Below are positions 48,556-57,283 of a stretch of 64,000 nt of DNA, piece after piece. The translations under genes and the position numbers were made by a program. The stretch is from Stenotrophomonas sp. 610A2 (lineage in GTDB: Bacteria > Pseudomonadota > Gammaproteobacteria > Xanthomonadales > Xanthomonadaceae). Position 1 is the first letter of the stretch. Every line of letters begins with the position of its first letter. The DNA is taken from positions 3,472,001 to 3,536,000 of the forward strand of contig NZ_CP130832.1 in NCBI RefSeq assembly GCF_030549615.1. Direction: 5' to 3'. Under the pieces are notes generated by a model. It saw nothing but the letters and a program-made list of their open reading frames with translations, was not told where the DNA came from and searched no databases.

Positions 48556-49203
48556 ATGCGCAAGACCTCCGCCCTGCTGCTTTCCGCCATGGCCGCCGCC
48601 GTGTCCCTGGCTGCCGCCGCCCCCGCCATGGCCCAGTCCAAGGGCGATTGGACCCTGGGCGTCGGCGTCCACGCGGTTGACCCGAAGTCCGATGCCGGCG
48701 ATCTGAATGGCGCCGCGCTGGGCCTGGGCAAGCTGTCCACCAAGGTCGACAGCGACGTCAAGCCGACCATCACGTTCGAATATTTCGTCGCCGATAACGT
48801 GGGCATCGAAGTGCTGGGCGCGCTGCCGTTCAAGCACGATGTCAGCATCGACGGCGTCGGCAAGGTCGGCGAAACCAAGCAGCTGCCGCCGGTGGTCTCG
48901 CTGCAGTACCACTTCGCCAACAGCAGCAAGGTCACCCCGTTCGTCGGCCTGGGCGTGAACTACACCAAGTTCTTCAGCACCGACAGCAAGGGCGCGCTGG
49001 CTGGCACCAAGCTGAAGCTGGAAGACTCGTGGGGCCTGGCTGCGCACGCTGGCCTGGACTTCGCCGTCAGCGACAAGGGCGCGCTGCGCGTTGACATGCG
49101 CTGGGCCGACATCGACACCAAGGTGAAGGTCAACGGCAACAAGCTGGGCACCGCCAAGATCGACCCGCTGGTCTACGGCGTGGCTTACGTCTTCAAGTTC
49201 TGA
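48556..49203 (+). CDS. ompW: OmpW-family outer-membrane protein
   Basis: An eight-stranded beta-barrel of 215 residues with a signal peptide ending PAMAQ (about residue 26). GVGVHAVDPKSDAG is the first strand and turn, and VAYVFKF ends in the terminal phenylalanine needed for barrel assembly. OmpW proteins form a narrow hydrophobic channel and respond to oxygen and stress. An FNR/ANR box lies upstream and a terminator downstream, so it is a single-gene unit. Confidence 0.94.
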   Translation: MRKTSALLLSAMAAAVSLAAAAPAMAQSKGDWTLGVGVHAVDPKSDAGDLNGAALGLGKLSTKVDSDVKPTITFEYFVADNVGIEVLGALPFKHDVSIDGVGKVGETKQLPPVVSLQYHFANSSKVTPFVGLGVNYTKFFSTDSKGALAGTKLKLEDSWGLAAHAGLDFAVSDKGALRVDMRWADIDTKVKVNGNKLGTAKIDPLVYGVAYVFKF

Positions 49204-49249
49204 GGCTGGCCGCAGTTGATGGGTAAGTAGATATTGCCCTCCCCCAGCG

Positions 49250-49282
49250 AACACGCCCCCGGCCACAACCGGGGGCGTGTTT
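49250..49282 (+). terminator. Terminator of ompW
   Basis: The 13-base stem AACACGCCCCCGG/CCGGGGGCGTGTT with loop CCACAA is followed by TTC. It begins 46 bases after the stop. Confidence 0.88.
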
Positions 49283-49332
49283 CGCCATCTGGCGCACGTA
49301 GCCGATGGCAGCACAGCCGTTAGAATGGCGGC

Positions 49333-50157
49333 ATGAACAAGCTCCACCGTCTCCTGATGCCGGCACTGGGCATCGCCATCGCTGTCTCCGCAACCCTCCC
49401 TGGCCAGGCTCTGGCATGGGGCGCGCAAGGCCACCGCCTGGTCGCACGGGTCGCCGAAACCCGCCTGGACCCCCAGGCCAAGGCCGAAATCGATCGACTG
49501 TTGACCAGCGAGCCTGGCGCCACCCTCAGCAGCATCGCGCCCTGGGCCGACCAGCTGCGTGCCAGCGATCCCGACCTGGGCAAGCGCTCGGCCGGCTGGC
49601 ACTACGTCAACATGGCTGAAGACGGCTGCAACTTCTCCCCGACCAAGCACTGCCGGAACGGCAACTGCGTGGTGGGCGCCCTGCAGCAGCAGAGTGAAAT
49701 CCTGGCCAACCGCCAGCTAAGCGACGCCGAACGCCTGCAGGCGCTCAAGTTCGTCGTGCACCTGGTTGGCGACCTGCACCAGCCGCTGCACGCCGGCTAC
49801 GGCCACGACCGCGGCGGCAACAATTACCAGTTGCAGTTCAACGGCCGCGGTACCAACCTGCACTCGGTCTGGGACAGCGGCATGTTCTATCCGCTGCAGC
49901 TGAACGATGACCAGTTCCTGCAACGCCTGCAGGTGCTGCCTGCCCCCAGCGGTGTGCGCGCACCAGACCTGCAGCGCGATCCCGCCTTGTGGGCCGAGCA
50001 GACCTGCCGCATCGCCACCCGCAAAGGCCTGTACCCGGACGGTCACAAGATCGACGAGCGTTACACCGCTGTGTGGGAACCGGTTGCCGAAGCACAGCTT
50101 CGTCTGGGCGGCGAACAGCTGGCCGCCTTGTTGAACCGGCTGCTCGATACTCCCTGA
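49333..50157 (+). CDS. Secreted S1/P1-type nuclease
   Basis: A 274-residue extracellular or periplasmic nuclease using three zinc ions. The signal peptide should be cut after LPGQALA so that W29 becomes the new N-terminus, as the family requires for zinc binding. Other ligands visible are H34, D73, H90, H143, D147, H153, H177 and D181 (FVVHLVGDLHQPLHAGYGHD, NLHSVWDS). A similar S. maltophilia enzyme, SmNuc1, has been studied and degrades RNA and DNA. No partner gene is nearby. Confidence 0.92.
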   Translation: MNKLHRLLMPALGIAIAVSATLPGQALAWGAQGHRLVARVAETRLDPQAKAEIDRLLTSEPGATLSSIAPWADQLRASDPDLGKRSAGWHYVNMAEDGCNFSPTKHCRNGNCVVGALQQQSEILANRQLSDAERLQALKFVVHLVGDLHQPLHAGYGHDRGGNNYQLQFNGRGTNLHSVWDSGMFYPLQLNDDQFLQRLQVLPAPSGVRAPDLQRDPALWAEQTCRIATRKGLYPDGHKIDERYTAVWEPVAEAQLRLGGEQLAALLNRLLDTP

Positions 50158-50166
50158 GCAATCAAC

Positions 50167-50190
50167 GCGCCTGCCCCAAGGTGCAGGCGC
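50167..50190. terminator. Hairpin between converging nuclease and lipoprotein genes
   Basis: The stem GCGCCTGC/GCAGGCGC with loop CCCAAGGT lies 9 bases after the nuclease stop and 4 bases before the end of the converging lipoprotein gene. Its T-tail is short, so it may be only a partial terminator for both. Confidence 0.65.
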
Positions 50191-50194
50191 ATGT

Positions 50195-50767
50195 TCAGTG
50201 CAAACCGTCTTCGCGCCGCACCATCGCCCTGCCCTCGATCACTTCGAAGGTGAAGGCATATGCCAGGGTTACCGGCACCGCCTCGATGCGTGAGGCAGTG
50301 CTGCAGTCCCCGTTCGACGGCGCCTGCACACCGGCAGCGTAATGGCAGACTGCAGCCGGCTCGAACGACCACCCGGAAGTGGCGACCAGCGCAGCCTGCA
50401 GCAAGCCTGCATTAACCGTGTCACTTCCCGCACCGCAGGCCGAATGCGCCAACAGCGGCGCGCTGCGTTCCACCCGCCCCTGCGCATCCAGGATGACATT
50501 CACGCATACCGTAGTGGCATCCAGCGAACGTTTTGCGTACTCCGACGGCAACACCGGATCATCCGCAGTTACGGCAACCGGCATGCGAAAGCTTTCCGTG
50601 GCGGCTAACTGATAGGGCTGTATCTCGCCTGCACCACCGGAAGATTCCGGCGTCAGCATCTGCCGGTGCTGGTTGAGGTTGAAACTCCTGCTCGCCTGCT
50701 CTTTCTGCGGCTGCGTCGCACAGCCGGCGAGCATCAACGCGGCCAGCACCGCGGCATGCCCGCGCAC
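50195..50767 (-). CDS. Predicted lipoprotein with a divergent TonB-C-like domain
   Basis: A 190-residue lipoprotein from a GTG start one base after the stop of the upstream gene (TGA-G-GTG). The signal AALMLAGC puts the lipidated cysteine at residue 16. The segment VCVNVILDAQGRVERSAPLL and the later LLQAALVATSGWSFEPA resemble the strand-helix-strand core of TonB C-terminal domains, as does the domain of the neighbouring gene. It has four more cysteines, possibly two disulfides. It is probably the last gene of the BlaI-M56 operon. An internal ATG at residue 12 is too late for a signal peptide. Confidence 0.65.
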   Translation of the reverse strand: MRGHAAVLAALMLAGCATQPQKEQASRSFNLNQHRQMLTPESSGGAGEIQPYQLAATESFRMPVAVTADDPVLPSEYAKRSLDATTVCVNVILDAQGRVERSAPLLAHSACGAGSDTVNAGLLQAALVATSGWSFEPAAVCHYAAGVQAPSNGDCSTASRIEAVPVTLAYAFTFEVIEGRAMVRREDGLH

Positions 50768-50768
50768 C

Positions 50769-51614
50769 TCAGCCCCTGCTCTGGGTTTCGGTGTAGTGCA
50801 TTTCTTCTTCGTCCATATCAAACGAGATCGGCACCCGGATGAGGCCAGCAACCGGCTTGCCGTCCTTCATCGCTGGTGTGAAACGCCACTGCCTTGCAGC
50901 GGCAATCGACACTTCCTCGAACACCCCCTTGGGATGCGCCTCGGTGACCACCACGTCGGTCGCCCGGCCTTCTGCATCCACCGCGATACGCAGCACCACC
51001 TTGCCACTGGTGCCACTGTCGATCGCAGCGCGCGGATAGCTGGGCGGCGGCATCCGCCCGGCATTCGGCAAGCCGACCTGTTCGGCCTTGCCGGAAGCTG
51101 CCGATACGATGGCCGGATCCCCTGCTGCCAAGGCGACCGAACGCAGCTCCAGTGCCCAGGTCGAGCGCCCGTCAGCGGTGGACACTTCAATGCCTGCCGC
51201 CACATCGGGTTTGATCAGCAAGGTCGGCGACGAAATCAGGTCCCCGTTCGCCTTCAGTGTGCCCTTGAGCGTGAGCATGCCGTCGGCGGCAGGCTGCAAG
51301 GTGAACTCCGCTGCCCACTGCACGCCCTTGTCCGAGCTGGCACTGAAAGAGAACGGCGTGCCTGCCGACTGCTGCAGCTCAAAGCGCTGCTTGGTGCCCT
51401 CCAGCGTCGCCTCCACGAAGGTGGCATACACCGTGCCCTTCCCGGTCGTCGTCGAGGTCGATGAAGAAGACGATGTGGACGTCGACGAGGAGGTGGACAC
51501 CGCCTTGCCCGGTTGCGCAGCCCACGCGGTATAGCCGAAAGCGAACGACAAGCCCAACGACAACACCAACATGGCACACCACTGCTTCCTGCCCGGTACG
51601 GGACGCTTCAACAT
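50769..51614 (-). CDS. TonB-like C-terminal part of a split M56 gene, possible separate product
   Basis: This stretch lies after an in-frame amber codon and could be translated alone from the ATG at 51614, which has AAGGAG nine bases upstream. The product (281 residues) would begin with a basic stretch and one membrane helix (WCAMLVLSLGLSFAFGYTAWA). A Ser/Thr linker, a beta-rich middle and a TonB C-terminal domain follow (PPPSYPRAAIDSGTSGKVVL ... ARQWRFTPAMKDGKPV). That is the layout of an energy-transducer-like protein. Without this internal start it is just the tail of the interrupted gene described in the spanning entry. Confidence 0.6.
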   Translation of the reverse strand: MLKRPVPGRKQWCAMLVLSLGLSFAFGYTAWAAQPGKAVSTSSSTSTSSSSSTSTTTGKGTVYATFVEATLEGTKQRFELQQSAGTPFSFSASSDKGVQWAAEFTLQPAADGMLTLKGTLKANGDLISSPTLLIKPDVAAGIEVSTADGRSTWALELRSVALAAGDPAIVSAASGKAEQVGLPNAGRMPPPSYPRAAIDSGTSGKVVLRIAVDAEGRATDVVVTEAHPKGVFEEVSIAAARQWRFTPAMKDGKPVAGLIRVPISFDMDEEEMHYTETQSRG

Positions 51615-51764
51615 GGCAATACGCTCCTTCAATGGATGATAGTTCTGCCAGTGACACCCCACCGGCAACGGGGACGCGGCCAGCCCGGTCTTGAGCATGG
51701 CCTCGCCGTAACTGCGGCGTGCGCCCGAGACCCGGGCAATCACGCGTTCATCGCAGGACAATTC

Positions 51765-52394
51765 CTAATCTTCACGGCAGCAGCGCAGGGCGAACAACAA
51801 CAACGGGTTGAACCAGTACAGGCACTGCAACAGCGCCAGCAATGCGTTGATCACGATGTCGCCGCGTTGCAGATGCACGCGCTCATGCAGCAGTACCAGT
51901 TGTTGCTCGATCGGCAGATAGCGTTGTTCAAAGCCGGCCGGCAACACGATCCGCGGCCGCAACAAACCCATCGCCGCAGGCAAGCCCGCCACTGCCTGCG
52001 CCTGCCACAGGCCGTCATCGCGTTGGCTGAGCCGACCCAGCCCGCGCTGGAAACTCCGCTGCTGGCGATACAGATGCACTGCCATCAACAGCCCCCCGGC
52101 CAACCATGCGCAGCACAGCCACAGCGGCCAATGCGCAATCACGGCAGGACCAGCAACTACTGCCTGCCCGACCTGTACCGCCACCTCGCTGACCCGCATC
52201 GGCACCGCCGCAACCCGTGGTGCAGGCAACAGCGCCGCCAGCAGCATCACCGGCAACAGCATCCACAGCAGATAGGCGGCACTTGCTCCCAACCAGTGCC
52301 GCAGCGGGCGGCGCAGGATCAACGCCAGCGTGACTGCGGCACTGCTGGCCAAGGTGGTCTTCAGCAACAGCGCAAGGATCTCAGTGCTGCTCAT
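51765..52394 (-). CDS. Truncated M56-family (BlaR1/MecR1-like) membrane metallopeptidase
   Basis: The first 209 residues of the interrupted gene. Four membrane helices lie at about 6-27, 36-58, 86-108 and 182-203. The cytoplasmic region contains the gluzincin motif HERVH at 170-174. In intact relatives a periplasmic signal triggers cleavage of the partner BlaI-type repressor. Here the third zinc ligand lies beyond the stop codon, so the truncated product should lack protease activity. The start at 52394 gives MSSTEILALLLK. It may still act as a membrane partner, but that is speculation. Confidence 0.75.
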   Translation of the reverse strand: MSSTEILALLLKTTLASSAAVTLALILRRPLRHWLGASAAYLLWMLLPVMLLAALLPAPRVAAVPMRVSEVAVQVGQAVVAGPAVIAHWPLWLCCAWLAGGLLMAVHLYRQQRSFQRGLGRLSQRDDGLWQAQAVAGLPAAMGLLRPRIVLPAGFEQRYLPIEQQLVLLHERVHLQRGDIVINALLALLQCLYWFNPLLLFALRCCRED

Positions 52395-52755
52395 CGTCGA
52401 GCCCCTCCAGCAGTTTGCGCAGCTCGGCCACGTCCTCGCGGCTGAGCCGCTGGTGCTGGCTGAAATGGGCGACCAGCGGCGCAACCCGGCCATCAAACAG
52501 GCGCTCGATCAGGCTGCTGCTCTCTTCAAGCAACCAGGCATCGCGCTGCACCAGCGGCGTGTACAGGAAGCGCCGTCCTTCCTTGGTTGCACTGATCGCG
52601 GCCTTGTTGAGCAGGCGGTTGAGCAGGGTCTTGACCGTGGCCTCGGCCCAGTCATTGCCGCCGGGCAATCGCGCGATGACCTCGTCGGCGGACAGCGGGT
52701 GCTGCCCCCAAAGGACTTCCATGACAACGGCCTCGGCCTCGCTGATACGGATCAT
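52381..52755 (-). CDS. BlaI/MecI/CopY-family transcriptional repressor
   Basis: A 124-residue winged-helix repressor: ISEAEAVVMEVLWGQHPLSA (helix 1 and 2), WAEATVKTLLNRLLNKAAIS (recognition helix and turn) and a C-terminal dimerisation helix region (APLVAHFSQHQRLSREDVAE). It is the expected partner of the M56 protein encoded next, whose start overlaps its end. It probably represses its own operon through TTTAC half-sites upstream. With the M56 protease broken, the repressor might stay bound permanently. No beta-lactamase gene is adjacent. Confidence 0.92.
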   Translation of the reverse strand: MIRISEAEAVVMEVLWGQHPLSADEVIARLPGGNDWAEATVKTLLNRLLNKAAISATKEGRRFLYTPLVQRDAWLLEESSSLIERLFDGRVAPLVAHFSQHQRLSREDVAELRKLLEGLDDEQH

Positions 52756-52757
52756 CG

Positions 52758-52793
52758 TTTACGCCTGTAATTTTTTACGATTACACGAGTAAA
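52758..52793. promoter_or_regulatory. Candidate BlaI-type operator
   Basis: TTTACG occurs at 52758-52763 and again at 52774-52779. The second copy also faces GTAAA at 52789-52793, giving a 20-base element with inverted TTTAC arms. It lies just before the blaI-like start in an A+T-rich patch, the place expected for an autoregulatory operator. Confidence 0.5.
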
Positions 52794-52843
52794 CGAAAGC
52801 CCTGTCAAGCCCTCACCAAGTGATTCAGGGCGGACATGCTGTA

Positions 52844-54832
52844 ATGCCGATACCCCCGCAGATACCGGACACCATGCCCCATCACGTGACCGACCTCGAC
52901 GCCGCCGTGGACTGGCTGCTGAGCAACATCCAAGGCCCACTGCGCATTGGCGCCCCACTGGCGCTGGGCAAACCGCATCGTTTGCTCAATGCCTTGTACG
53001 CGCGTATCGAACACGATCCGGCGCGGCCGCTGCAGTTGTATACCGCCTTGTCGTTGAACCCGCCGAAGGCGAAGGGCGATGGACTGGAAGCGCGCTTCAT
53101 GCGCCCGTTCGTCGAACGCCACTTCGGCGCTGACTTCCCGCGCCTTGCCTACTCCGATGCCATCGCCCGCGATGCATTGCCTGCACATGTGCAGGTAGAA
53201 GAGTTCTACATGCAATCCGGTGCGCTGCTGCGGTCGACGCAGGCGCAGCGCTATTACACCAGTCTCAACTACACGCATGCCGCCGATGCCGTGGCGCAGC
53301 GCGCGCCGAATGCAATCGTGCAGAAAGTGGCCTACCGCGAAGGCAGCCACCAGCTATCGCTGTCATGCAACAACGACATTACCCAGGACACACTGGATGC
53401 CATCGCCAAGCGCGGCCTGCCCAAGCCCTTCTTGATCGCCGAGATCGATCCGCAGCTGCCGTGGCTCGGCGGTAGCGCCGCGGTCGATCCGGAGTTCTTC
53501 GATCTGGTGATCACCCCGCCCGGCCCTTACCCGCGGCTGTTTGGCCTGCCGCGGCAGCCGGTCAGCGATGCCGACTACGCCATCGGCCTGTACGCCAGCA
53601 CCCTGGTGCGCGACGGCGGCACCTTGCAGATCGGCATCGGCACACTGGCCGACGCGCTCAGCCATGCGCTGGTGTTACGGCATACCGACAACGCACGCTA
53701 CCGGCAGATCCTGCATGCGCTGGATCCGCAGATCGCCGAGCACCCGCTGGTGCATGAGGCAGGTGGACTTGGGCCGTTCGAGATCGGCCTGTATGGCTGC
53801 AGCGAGATGCTCAACGAGGGCTTCCGCAAGCTGGTGCAGACCGGTGTGATCTGGCGCAAGGTGCATGACGACCTTGGCCTGATGCAGCGCCTGGCCGACG
53901 GCACTGCCAGCAACGGTGACCGCGGCCGACTTGCGCGCGAAGGCGAGTACCTGCATGGCGCCTTCTATCTGGGCTCAGCCGAGTTCTACGACTGGCTGCG
54001 CAATCTCCCCGATGCCGAACGCGCCGCCATCGGCATGCGCCGCATCAGTGAGATCAACCAGCTCTACGGCGGCAACGAGGCCTTGGAACGCCTGCAGCGC
54101 CGCGATGCGCGCTTCTTCAACTCCTGCATGATCGCCAGCGCACTCGGCGCGGCGGCATCGGATGCATTGGAAGATGGCCGCGTGGTCTCCGGCGTCGGTG
54201 GCCAGTACAACTTCGTGGCGATGGCACATGCCCTGCCCGATGCGCGCAGCGTGTTGATGTTCCGCGCCGTGCGCGAGGATGGCGGCAAGCCACAATCCAA
54301 TGTGCGCTGGAACTACGGGCACACCACCATTCCCCGCCATCTGCGCGATGTCTTCGTCAACGAGTACGGCATTGCCGACCTGCGCAACCTGACCGACGAG
54401 GATTGCGTGGTCGCGATGACCAGCATCACCGATGCTGCATTCCAACCGGGACTATTGGAGCAAGCCAAAACCTCGAAGAAGCTGGCTGCGAACTTCGTTG
54501 CGCCCACGCATTGGCAACAGAACCGCGCCGAGCTGCTCAAGGCAACGCTGGCCCCGTTCCGCGCCGATGGCAGCCTGCCCGACTATCCGCTCGGCAGTGA
54601 TTTCGATGCCGTCGAGCAGGATCTTGTGCGTGCCTTGGGTTGGCTGAAATCTGCCACTGCGACGCCAATGGGCAAGCTACGCACCGTGGTCGCAGCCTTG
54701 CGCCAAGCGCCCGCCGAGAACGATGCGATGTATATGCAGCGGATGGGACTGGAGCGGCCTGCCAGTTTTGGTGAACGGCTCAATGCCGGATTGCTGCGGG
54801 TTGGTCTGGCGCGGACTGCGGGGAAAGCTTGA
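52844..54832 (+). CDS. Acetyl-CoA hydrolase/transferase family protein
   Basis: A CoA-transferase-fold enzyme of 662 residues, longer than the usual 430-530. The C-terminal half holds the family features: a GIGTLADALSHALV segment near 275, HEAGGLGPFEIGLYG near 305, and VVSGVGGQYNFVAMA near 455, the oxyanion glycine-rich loop. The N-terminal half is less typical. It should move or hydrolyse CoA esters such as acetyl-CoA. Start choice is uncertain: ATGs at 52844 and 52874 and a GTG at 52820 are in frame with no strong ribosome-binding site. It is divergent from the blaI-like gene by 88 bases. Confidence 0.85.
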   Translation: MPIPPQIPDTMPHHVTDLDAAVDWLLSNIQGPLRIGAPLALGKPHRLLNALYARIEHDPARPLQLYTALSLNPPKAKGDGLEARFMRPFVERHFGADFPRLAYSDAIARDALPAHVQVEEFYMQSGALLRSTQAQRYYTSLNYTHAADAVAQRAPNAIVQKVAYREGSHQLSLSCNNDITQDTLDAIAKRGLPKPFLIAEIDPQLPWLGGSAAVDPEFFDLVITPPGPYPRLFGLPRQPVSDADYAIGLYASTLVRDGGTLQIGIGTLADALSHALVLRHTDNARYRQILHALDPQIAEHPLVHEAGGLGPFEIGLYGCSEMLNEGFRKLVQTGVIWRKVHDDLGLMQRLADGTASNGDRGRLAREGEYLHGAFYLGSAEFYDWLRNLPDAERAAIGMRRISEINQLYGGNEALERLQRRDARFFNSCMIASALGAAASDALEDGRVVSGVGGQYNFVAMAHALPDARSVLMFRAVREDGGKPQSNVRWNYGHTTIPRHLRDVFVNEYGIADLRNLTDEDCVVAMTSITDAAFQPGLLEQAKTSKKLAANFVAPTHWQQNRAELLKATLAPFRADGSLPDYPLGSDFDAVEQDLVRALGWLKSATATPMGKLRTVVAALRQAPAENDAMYMQRMGLERPASFGERLNAGLLRVGLARTAGKA

Positions 54833-54877
54833 TTGTGTGCGTCGCAACCTGATCGCATGCCGGGAAGCCTGGGTTTT

Positions 54878-55208
54878 GTAGGAGCGGTGTAAGCCGCGAA
54901 GCTGATAACCCTTGACTATCGTCAGCTTTATCTGTTGCCAGCTTCGCGGCTGACGCCGCTCCCACAACGGCTGGGATGCCGGGAAAGCCCCCTTGCCGAG
55001 CATGGCTCGGCACTACAGATCTGCTCCCTCCCTTTCGCGTAGCGAAGGGGAGAACTGGGGAGGGGTTAGCCTTTTGCTGGGCAAGCCCCTGCCGAGCATG
55101 GCTCGGCACTACAGATCTGCTCCCTCCCTTTCGCGTCGCGAAGGGGAGGGTTGGGGAGGGGTTGGCCTTTTGCTGGGCAAGCCCCTGCCGAGCATGGCTC
55201 GGCACTAC
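54878..55208. repeat. REP doublet followed by a 96-base tandem array
   Basis: There is no gene in this 444-base gap. A GTAGGAGCGGTG copy at 54878-54903 faces an inverted copy at 54940-54965. Inverted SMAG copies then lie at 54994-55016, 55090-55112 and 55186-55208, exactly 96 bases apart. Between them are two C-rich hairpins (TTCGC-GTA-GCGAA and TTCGC-GTC-GCGAA) and the same linker CTTTTGCTGGGCAAGC. Two full units and a third start make a young tandem array. Confidence 0.92.
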
Positions 55209-55226
55209 AGTTGGGGCGGAGCCAAA

Positions 55227-55254
55227 ACAAAGGCCGGGTTTCCCCGGCCTTTGT
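55227..55254 (-). terminator. Terminator of tkt
   Basis: The 12-base stem ACAAAGGCCGGG/CCCGGCCTTTGT with loop TTTC is followed on the minus strand by TTTGG. It lies 22 bases past the tkt stop. Confidence 0.9.
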
Positions 55255-55276
55255 CCAATCTTGCGATGTAGGGCTA

Positions 55277-57283
55277 TCAGCCCTTGATCTGTGCCTTGGC
55301 TGCTGCCACAACCGCTTCGGTGGTGATGCCGAAGTGCTTGTACAGCTTGTCGGCCGGGGCCGATGCGCCGAAGGTGTCCAGACCGATGACAGCACCGTCC
55401 AGGCCCACGTACTGGCGCCAGAAACCGGTGACACCGGCTTCGACCGCAACGCGCTTACGCACGGCGTTCGGCAGCACGGACTCGCGGTAAGCAGCGTCCT
55501 GCCGATCGAACACGTCGGTGCACGGCATCGACACCACGCGGGTCTTGATGCCGGCAGCGTCCAGTTCGGCCTTGGCAGCCACGGCCAGACCCACTTCCGA
55601 ACCGGTGCCGATCAGGATCACGTCCGGAGTACCGGCGGCGTCAGCCAACACGTAACCACCGCGTTCGATCTGCTGCACCTGCTCGGCCGTACGCGGCTGC
55701 GGGGCCAGGTTCTGGCGGCTGAAGATCAGGCAGCTCGGGCCGTCCTTGCGGACGATCGCAGCCTTCCAGCTGACCGCCGATTCGGCCGCATCGCAGGGAC
55801 GCCACACATCGTTGTTGGGGATGTAGCGCAGCGAGGACACATGCTCCACCGGCTGGTGGGTCGGGCCGTCTTCGCCCAGGCCGATCGAGTCGTGGGTGAA
55901 CACGTGGATGACGTGCGCCGGGATCAGCGCGCTCATGCGCAGCGCATTGCGGGCGTAGTCGCTGAACACCAGGAAGGTGGCGTCGAACGGCAGGAAACCG
56001 CCGTGCAGGGCCAGGCCATTGGCAATCGCGCTCATGCCGAACTCACGCACGCCGTAGTGCACGTAGTTGGCATGCGGGTCTTCGCCGACCACGGTCTGCG
56101 CACCCTTCCACAGGGTCAGGTTGGAACCGGCCAGGTCAGCCGAGCCGCCAATGATTTCCGGCAGCAGCGGTGCGAAGGCCTGGATGGCGTTCTGCGAGGC
56201 CTTGCGCGAGGCGATGTTCGGCGCTTCGGCCTGCACCTGGGCGATGTAGGCATCGGCCTGGGCAATGAAGTCAGCCGGCAGTTCGCCGTGCGAACGGCGG
56301 GTCAGTTCGTCGGCGTCGGCCGGGAACTGTGCAGCGTATTTGTCGAACAGCTGCTCCCACTCGGCCTGGCGCAGGGTGCCGGTGCCGCCAGCGCGCCAGC
56401 CAGCGTAGATTTCTTCCGGAATCTCGAACGGGCCATACGACCAGTTCAGCGCCTTGCGGGTAGCTTCCAGTTCGTCCTTGCCCAGCGGTGCGCCGTGGCT
56501 GGATTCCTGGCCGGCCTTGTTCGGCGAACCAAAACCAATGGTGGTCTTGCAGCAGATCAGGGTCGGCTTGTCGAACTGCGACAGCGCCTGCTCGATGCCG
56601 GCCTTGATGCTTTCCGGATCATGGCCGTCGACGCCACGCACCACGTTCCAGCCATAGGACTCGAAGCGTGCCGGGGTGTCGTCGGTGAACCAGCCTTCCA
56701 CTTCACCGTCGATGGAGATGTTGTTGTCGTCCCAGAAGCAAACCAGCTTGTTCAGGCCCCAGGTACCGGCCAGCGATGCGGCTTCGTGCGAGATGCCTTC
56801 CATCAGGCAGCCGTCGCCCATGAACACCCAGGTGCGGTGGTCGACGACTTCGAATTCCGGGCGGTTGTAGCGCTGCGACAGCAGCTTTTCAGCCAGCGCG
56901 AAACCCACGGCATTGGCCAGGCCCTGACCCAGCGGGCCGGTGGTGGTTTCCACGCCCGGGGTTTCATGACGTTCCGGGTGGCCGGCAGTGCGGCTGCCCA
57001 GCTGGCGGAAAGCCTTCAGTTCCTCGATCGGCAGGTCGTAGCCGCTCAGGTGCAGCAGCGCGTAGTGCAGCATCGAGCCGTGACCGTTGGACAGCACGAA
57101 ACGGTCGCGGTTGAACCACTTCGGGTTGTTCGGGTTGTGACGGAGATAGTCGTTCCAGAGCACTTCGGCGATATCGGCCATGCCCATCGGCATGCCGGGA
57201 TGACCGGACTTGGCGGCTTCTACCGCATCAGCGGCAAGGAAACGGATGGCGTTCGCCAACTGGCGGCGGGTGGGCTGCGTCAT
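55277..57283 (-). CDS. tkt: Transketolase
   Basis: A thiamine diphosphate enzyme of the pentose phosphate pathway, 668 residues. [18 protein letters not shown] near 23-40, [17 protein letters not shown] near 63-80, the ThDP motif [19 protein letters not shown] near 152-170 and [17 protein letters not shown] near 465 are all present. It is a single-gene unit between a promoter gap (57284-57414) and its terminator. Its cofactor links loosely to thiG at the other end of the window. Confidence 0.96.
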   Translation of the reverse strand: MTQPTRRQLANAIRFLAADAVEAAKSGHPGMPMGMADIAEVLWNDYLRHNPNNPKWFNRDRFVLSNGHGSMLHYALLHLSGYDLPIEELKAFRQLGSRTAGHPERHETPGVETTTGPLGQGLANAVGFALAEKLLSQRYNRPEFEVVDHRTWVFMGDGCLMEGISHEAASLAGTWGLNKLVCFWDDNNISIDGEVEGWFTDDTPARFESYGWNVVRGVDGHDPESIKAGIEQALSQFDKPTLICCKTTIGFGSPNKAGQESSHGAPLGKDELEATRKALNWSYGPFEIPEEIYAGWRAGGTGTLRQAEWEQLFDKYAAQFPADADELTRRSHGELPADFIAQADAYIAQVQAEAPNIASRKASQNAIQAFAPLLPEIIGGSADLAGSNLTLWKGAQTVVGEDPHANYVHYGVREFGMSAIANGLALHGGFLPFDATFLVFSDYARNALRMSALIPAHVIHVFTHDSIGLGEDGPTHQPVEHVSSLRYIPNNDVWRPCDAAESAVSWKAAIVRKDGPSCLIFSRQNLAPQPRTAEQVQQIERGGYVLADAAGTPDVILIGTGSEVGLAVAAKAELDAAGIKTRVVSMPCTDVFDRQDAAYRESVLPNAVRKRVAVEAGVTGFWRQYVGLDGAVIGLDTFGASAPADKLYKHFGITTEAVVAAAKAQIKG

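Larger units (their letters stand above)
50769..52394 (-). pseudogene. M56/BlaR1-like sensor peptidase with TonB-like tail, interrupted by one amber codon
   Basis: A 542-codon frame runs through without any frameshift, but codon 210 is TAG (51765-51767). The flanking residues read CCRED-stop-ELSCDERVIARVSG, where relatives have an uninterrupted RxDxELxCDERV-like stretch, so a CAG to TAG change is the simplest explanation. The stop separates HERVH (170-174) from E211 and D215, the residues expected to complete the zinc site; the 41-residue spacing from H170 to E211 fits BlaR1-type proteins as I remember them. If no read-through occurs, the protease is inactive. The gene overlaps the blaI-like gene by 14 bases. 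Confidence 0.8.

Noticed and set aside
50769..51761. Independent gene starting with TTG at 51761
   Set aside because: That TTG is the second codon after an in-frame amber stop and is an internal leucine of the M56 family sequence. A real separate start, if any, is the ATG at 51614 with a strong ribosome-binding site.
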